Source of the DNA: Acanthochromis polyacanthus
Lineage: Eukaryota; Chordata; Actinopteri; Pomacentridae
Direction of reading: 5' to 3'
DNA: 64,000 nt
Assembly (NCBI RefSeq): GCF_021347895.1
Contig: NC_067113.1
Location: 38,024,194 to 38,088,193, forward strand
Part shown: positions 58,565 to 64,000 of the stretch, in pieces
Layout of the letters: the number at the start of each line of letters is the position of its first letter
How positions within the stretch are numbered: the first letter of the stretch is position 1
Position numbers and translations under genes: made by a program
Notes under the pieces: model-generated
The model's input: the letters and a program-made list of their open reading frames with translations, nothing else
Database searches by the model: none
Told to the model about the DNA's origin: nothing

Positions 58565-59461
58565 CAGAGCTGTCCAACATGAGGCCCGTGGACCAAAAGC
58601 GGTCCTCCAGAGGGTCCAATCCGGCCCTCAAAGTGTAAAAACTCCAGAGAAGACATTAACAGCAGATTGTAAATTAGTAAAACTATAAATTTAGAATCAT
58701 TTCTAGACCATGACAGGTTCTTTTGTTGTTTTGTGTCTAATTTTTGCAATATTTTGTCTTATTTTTGTTGTTTTTTGTCTGATTTTTATTGTTTTTCTCA
58801 CATTTTTGTCGTTTTGTTTCTTGTGTTTGTCCATTTGTGTTTCCTTTTGTTTCATTTTGTGTTTTGCTTTGTTCTTGGTTTTCTGCATCATTTTTGTTGT
58901 CTTGTTTCACATTTTTTGTCATTTGTTCGTCCAGTTTTTGGCACGTTGAAACTTTTTTGTCAATTTTTTTTGTTTTGTGTCATTTGTCTCATTTCTTGTT
59001 GTTTTGTGTCTCATTTTTGTAATATTTTGTCTTGTTTTTATTGGGTGTTTTTTGTCTTTTTAAAAATAAAATACTATAACATCAGTTCCAGATGACTAAA
59101 TGTGGAAATGATAAACGGAGGCTGAATGTTGCTGGGATTGAACTTACTTTTCTTAAGAAATTTCAGGTTGTTCATGATGTTTTGTAAAAAGATAGTTCCT
59201 TATATGAGACTATTTTCAGAATGTAATTTTTTGCACAAAAACAAAGAGAAAAAATAGGAGTTGTGGTTATTTATCGGTTATTATGCTGTAAGTTTACTGG
59301 TCTGGCCCACTGGAGATGAAACTGGGCTGAATGTGGCCCCTAAACTAAAATGAGTTTGAGAATGAGAATGAGAATAAGAATGACAGAATGAGAATGAGAA
59401 TGAGAGAATGAGAATGAGAGAATGAGAATGAGAAGAACTTTATGAGAGTGTAACACCCCTG
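58565..59461. mobile_element. Non-autonomous hAT-like TIR element, copy B
   Basis: The left end CAGAGCTGTCCAACATGAGG matches copy A at 27448. The right end GTGTAACACCCCTG reads back as CAGGGGTGTTACAC. The flanks TTGTTATC and TTGTAACC agree at 6 of 8 positions, fitting an 8-bp duplication. The interior matches copy A: GGTCCTCCAGAGGG, a T-rich tract, then TTTCAGGTTGTTCATGATGT. A (GAATGA)n microsatellite at 59355-59440 has grown inside the right terminus, separating GAGTTTGA from the last bases. Confidence 0.78.
59355..59440. repeat. (GAGAAT)n-type microsatellite
   Basis: GAATGAGAATGAGAAT words with small irregularities, inside the right end of the hAT-like copy B. Confidence 0.9.
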
Positions 59462-60000
59462 TTGTAACCCAAAGAGTCATTAAATGTTTGAACAGAAGCA
59501 GCTCCAGTCTGTAGTTCTGCATTATTTCTCTACTTTCTGGAGAAAAGTCTTGGAATATGAAATTAGAATGAAAAGTGTCCTGGTCTGCAAAGTTAAGCCT
59601 CTTTGGGGACAAACTGTTTGTCACAGTCCAGCACATTTACATTTAGAGTATTAAGAAGCGGTTAAAAAAAAGACATGGGAACAGCCTCGGACAGCTGCAG
59701 AGGAAATAAGATGGAAAGTGGAAACACCATGTGGTTAAAGAATAACAGATTTACGAGAAACATGTCCAGAAAAGAGCCGTTCCAGCAATCCAGAGCTGCT
59801 TTCCTGACGTCTGCATGCTGATTTCTGCTTCTTAATGTCATTTCTGTCGCTGGTTTGTTCTTAGTTTTGTTCTTGTTGAGGCATCTTTTTGTATATTTCA
59901 ATTAAACTCTTTAAATAAAACGCTAATGCAGATATAATGTCAAACTCACTGTTTATGCCCAGTAAGAGTCACGTTTTTATGTCATTTTGACAGTGAACGT
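59462..60000. other. Unique spacer
   Basis: No exon or repeat is recognised. Confidence 0.4.
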
Positions 60001-60415
60001 TTTGTCTCTGTTGTCAGTTTGTGTATTTTTGTGATTGTTTTGTGTCTTTTGTGGTTGTTTTGTGTTTTTTGTGGTTGTTTTGTGTATTTTTGTGATCGTG
60101 TTGTGTTTTTTGTGGTTGTGTTGTGTATTTTTGTGATTGTTTTGTGTCTTTTTGTGGTTGTTTTGTCTTTTTGTGGTTGTTTTGTGTATTTTGTGATCGT
60201 GTTGTGTTTTTTATGGTTGTGTTGTGTCTTTTTGTGGTTGTGTTGTGTATTTTTATGATTGTTTTGTGTCTTTTTGTGGTTGTGTTGTGTTTTTTGTGTT
60301 TGTGTTGTGTATTTTTATGATTTTTTTGTGTCTTTTTGTGGTTGTTTTGTGTTTTTTGTGGCTGTGTTGTGTCTTTTTGTGATGGTTTTGTGTCTTTTTG
60401 TGGTTGTTTTGTGAC
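60001..60415. repeat. Degenerate T/G-rich repeat
   Basis: Irregular TTTTGTGTCTTTTTGTGGTTG-like words of about 17-22 bp, with GTATTTTTGTGATTG variants. Confidence 0.85.
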
Positions 60416-60880
60416 TGCCTGGATTAAGTTTTAATCTGGGATCTCTTCTGCTGGAATATTTAAAGGTTCAGTGACTAAAATTAAAGCTAAATAGCATTAA
60501 TAAAAACATATATTTCTCCTGTGATTTATTGGAACAGAAAGTCTGATTAAATCCTAAGAACATCTCTGGGCAACGTTTTCATTTAGATTTTTCTCAGACT
60601 GTCTTATTCTTCAGAAAGTGATTTTAATGTAGAACTAAACAGTAAAATCTTTAACATGGAGGATTGTTCCTGTTTCACTACAGCAGCTTCTCAGACGGAA
60701 AACAGCACAAATAGAAGAAGAAAAAAAACATCCACAGATCTGCAGCTTTTAACCACTGACAGGTAAAACAAGACAGTTTGTTCCAAAAGTTAGACTATTT
60801 ATCCATAAATCAGACTATATTTCTCCATAAATAAGACTCTATTTCTCAGGTTTTCTATTTCTTCTGTTTCTCCATTTTTC
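60416..60880. other. Unique AT-rich spacer
   Basis: Nothing recognised. Confidence 0.4.
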
Positions 60881-61420
60881 TGTCTGACCTCCACCTCCAT
60901 CTCTGCTGCTGAGCCCGCCCACTGGACAAAATACGAGCGGTGATTGGTCGAAACTGTTCGCAGGAGGCGACAGGGGCGGGAAAGGTGAGCCAATGAGGAG
61001 TTGTAACTGCAGAGTGCCAGGAGTGAGAGCCACTGACGGTGGTGGAGACAGCGGGAGGGCGGGTCTGCAGCGGTGAGAGTTGATGAAAAGCTGAAATGGC
61101 AGTTAGTGAATTTAACACTTAACAACTTCCAGCCTTTAAACAAATACAAAATGGCGGCGGGGAGTTCGGCGGTAAGTTAGCCGTGAAGCTAGTGGTAGCG
61201 GCGGAGCGGAAAGCAGCACCGGAGGAAACACTGCTCACTGTATTACCGACTTTATTCCCGGTACCGAGCTCCGGTAAAGTTACGGTTAGCAGCGCTTCCC
61301 CCACCGCTCCTTATTTCACGGCTCAGTGGGAAAGTCTCCGTCTGTAGCCTGCCGCCGGTAACCCTGAGCGGCCTGAGAGAGTGGAGAGGCCCGGGGAGCT
61401 GCTGGAAGTGTGCTAGTACA
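60881..61420 (+). promoter_or_regulatory. CpG-rich promoter of an unidentified plus-strand gene
   Basis: GC- and CpG-rich block with an inverted CCAAT box (GATTGGTC near 60942), a GC box (GGGGCGGG near 60973), a direct CCAAT box (GCCAATGAG near 60990), and AAAATGGCGGCG at 61149-61160, an exact match to the YY1 core that often marks starts of housekeeping genes. Confidence 0.6.
61151..61171 (+). CDS. Possible first coding exon (MAAGSSA), gene unknown
   Basis: ATGGCGGCGGGGAGTTCGGC then G is followed by a strong donor, G|GTAAGT, at 61172. It would encode MAAGSSA in phase 0. The A at -3 (AAAATGG) is favourable. No further exon is recognised before the end of the window, so the gene cannot be named. 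The ATGGCGG could also be only a YY1 site within a 5' UTR. Confidence 0.45.
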
Positions 61421-64000
61421 CACAACACAACACACAAATTGCACACACACACAGACCAACAACACAAAGACTGAAAAACAAAGACAACTGACCAACTGTA
61501 ATGAGACACTAACACTACAGGGACCAAAAACAGTGACAAAAATATGTAGCATGACTACAAAGAAGTACAACACAGAGGACAGACAACAATCACAGGGACA
61601 CAAAACAATCACAATAAGAGGCATAAAACCACAAAGAGACAACCAGAGAAGTTTGATTCACCAGAAATAATCAACCTCTCCAGACGTTTCCTCTCTACTC
61701 TGCTCACCATCTGTAGATGTTCCTCCATGCTGAATGGATCTCCAACAACCTGCTCCTCTGTTCTCTGTTTCTGCTGAGTTTATTTAGTGGTTTTCCTCTC
61801 AGTCTCTCTGAGGAAACACTGCCTGCAGTTCAGCCTGAAACTCTCTGAATGTTTTGGTCTCAGCTGATTCTGTCCTGGAGAACCAGAACCAGGAGGAAAG
61901 TTCTGGTTCTGCTGGATGTAATTAGACCAAACAGTTTATTTCTGGAGATTTTTAAACGAGCCATGTAGAATAAAGTGATTTTAATAAAAAGTCTGAATTT
62001 TAATCTCAGATTTGGTTCATTTTTCTGAAAGAAAGACACATCAAAACAGTTTTTGAATTCAGATAACTTCTGGATTACTGCTGGAGGGCAGGTTGGAAGG
62101 CTCAAAAGTCATACTATTCTTTCTGTTTTTATTGTTTATTTCTGTGATAATCTGACACTCTGACAGTAACAACAGTTTGATTCTGTTGATTTTTTAACCA
62201 ATTCAGTAAATCAGCAGCTCCACCTCTGATCTCTATCAGGGATAAATTATCAATCAGCAGCATTCAGTTGTCCCAGTCTGACTGTTCTGAAGTCAGTTAA
62301 ACCAACCTGGTAGTAATCAGAAGATGTTTCTGGAGGACCAGAGATCAGCAGCATGAAGGAGCCAAACATCAGAGAAACAAACGTTCACTTCACAGAACTG
62401 AGGAGCACGGAGTCGATCTGTAGAAGATCAGATTCTACAGATCAGTTTCTAAGGATCAGCGTTTTATGAACCAATGAATGATTCTAAAAGTGAAAAATTT
62501 AAGTTTCTTACAGTAAATTAAACTTTGCTGATTTTCTTGTTTGATAAACTGACAGAAGTTTTAATGAGAAATTACAACTATTTAAAAAGTAAAGTTATGG
62601 TGTTCCTCCTCCACTAGAAGACCTTCAGGTTTTTTCTGTCTGGACAGAAGTCCACCTTAAAGACATCCAGGAGCATTAAACTATCTGAGGATGGAGACGG
62701 TTTGTAGGATCGTTAGGAAGCATCGGCTCTGCTTCCTTTTAATTTGTCACTGCACTAATTACCGTTCACAGCAGTCAATTAATTCAGCCTCGTTAAGGCT
62801 TCGTTAGCTGGAGTCTAACGGACGCGGAGGTCTGATTAGAAACATCCATGAAATAAAGACCAGCAATGGTTTAATCTGATTACATTAATTACAGCCACAG
62901 TTCATCAGGACAGACCTGCAGCCAGAGTGCATTCAGAAAGCACAACGTTTACTGTCAATCAATCAATCAATCAGTATACAACCAAACGAGTCAAACAACG
63001 AAGTAATGATTAAGTGATATCTTTATTTTTGTGTCATGCACTAAGTGTGCCCAACCCTCATGGGTTTACGAGACACCAGTATACCAGCATTGCAACGATA
63101 CATCAAAACAACACAGTATTCTGCTGCTTAGTCCTTAAAACATGGTGCCTTTTATCCCAGGCCTGACAAAAAATTCTGCCATGAAAAGGGTTCCTCTTCT
63201 AAAACAACTCTAATTTTTCATGGTCATCCAACCAAAAGAAATCAAAATAACAGAGGACATCTTACTGAAAAGTACCTCTCTTACATCTTCGTTTAAGGAC
63301 AGTAAAACACAAAATGAACCTGATTGTCAGCATCTCCTAAATTACACAGCAAACAAAGCCTGTCCTTCTCTGGAGCAGCATCAAACCTCCCAGTCTCTAA
63401 AGCAAACGTTCCTGAGCACAGCAGAGCACTCAGGGATCTCTGTCTTTTACTTCAATTAAACTTAACATCAGGTTCCACACTGTATCTGTCTTTTATAAGA
63501 CAGTAACTTCATAACTTTGGTTTATACCAAATATCAACAGACCATTTTTCTGTAAATCTTAGAAACATCTTACTCCTCATCTCCTGAACCTATTATGAAA
63601 AATAAATGATGAGATAGATAAGTGAATACAACACATGTGGAAGAGTGTTACAGCTTGTTCTGTCTCACACTGACTATACAAACTGGACGGCTGAGCATTA
63701 CCCTCACAGGGAACTTTTATTTAACTGCAGCTACACAACTCAGCGGGCACATTTCTCATCAGATGCGTCACTCAGTTGCGTCCGGGTAGCAACAAACAAC
63801 ACATAAGCAATTCCTATTGCTACAGAGTAATTTCTAAAAGTGAGTGAATCAATATCTGATGAGTGAATGAATGAACAGCTGGATGTCAATAAATATATGG
63901 AATGAATGTCAGGCTGCCCAGTAGGGTCCATGTGCTGTTACAAACTGTGTGGTTCTAGAAGTGTCGGTCGTGTGTTTGTGTGTTGTTTTGTTGTGTGTGT
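61172..64000. other. Probable intron or intergenic DNA, no exon recognised
   Basis: CA-rich degenerate repetition at 61418-61600, otherwise mostly unique AT-rich DNA. The block 62745-62830 (ATTACCGTTCACAGCAGTCA and neighbours, rich in ATTA words) looks like a possible conserved non-coding element, but this cannot be shown here. A TG-rich microsatellite starts at about 63965 and runs off the end. Confidence 0.35.

Overview
The window looks like teleost fish nuclear DNA. It holds an intronless shaker-type potassium channel gene, a vertebrate-type PHD-finger gene split into 14 coding exons with GT-AG introns, an L2-clade LINE of the kind common in fish, hAT-like and Harbinger-like non-autonomous DNA transposons, and very many minisatellites. 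Nothing in it is prokaryotic.

Layout. Positions 1-4.4 kb carry kcna1 (Kv1.1, minus strand, complete CDS 2253-3743) with its flanks and a likely 5'-UTR intron. From 4.5 to 28 kb no host gene is seen. That stretch holds a 46-bp array just upstream of the kcna1 promoter, an 18-bp array split by a 4-kb L2 LINE (7609-11664), a hAT-like element with a near-perfect 8-bp target duplication (12481-14034) set in the edge of a second 18-bp array, a perfect 28-bp fold-back, a 2.2-kb 26-bp array (about 21.8-24.0 kb), and a hAT-like TIR element (27448-28323). From 28.9 to 57.1 kb runs phf21b on the minus strand: 14 coding exons predict 528 residues with every exon phase joining correctly. Its introns carry about ten further tandem arrays and a 738-bp TIR element. 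After a CpG-rich promoter region come a second copy of the 27-kb hAT-like element (58565-59461) and a CpG-rich promoter with a probable short first coding exon of an unidentified plus-strand gene (61151-61171). The rest, to 64 kb, shows no recognisable exon.

Biology. Kv1.1 is a delayed-rectifier channel of neurons. PHF21B is a paralogue of the LSD1/CoREST-associated H3K4me0 reader PHF21A. The two genes have no evident joint function and are simply neighbours.

The striking property is tandem repetition: roughly 19-20 kb of the 64 kb is minisatellite, in about 16 unrelated arrays. Within phf21b several arrays begin within a few to about 55 nt of splice sites. Some arrays repeat recognisable transcription-factor motifs: CAGCTG E-boxes at 21-bp spacing, AGGTCA DR4 elements, and heat-shock-like elements. 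Three different transposons sit inside or at the edge of arrays. Nearly all very long open frames in the window are artefacts of stop-free repeat units. All motif functions are inference from sequence; no searches or computations were run.
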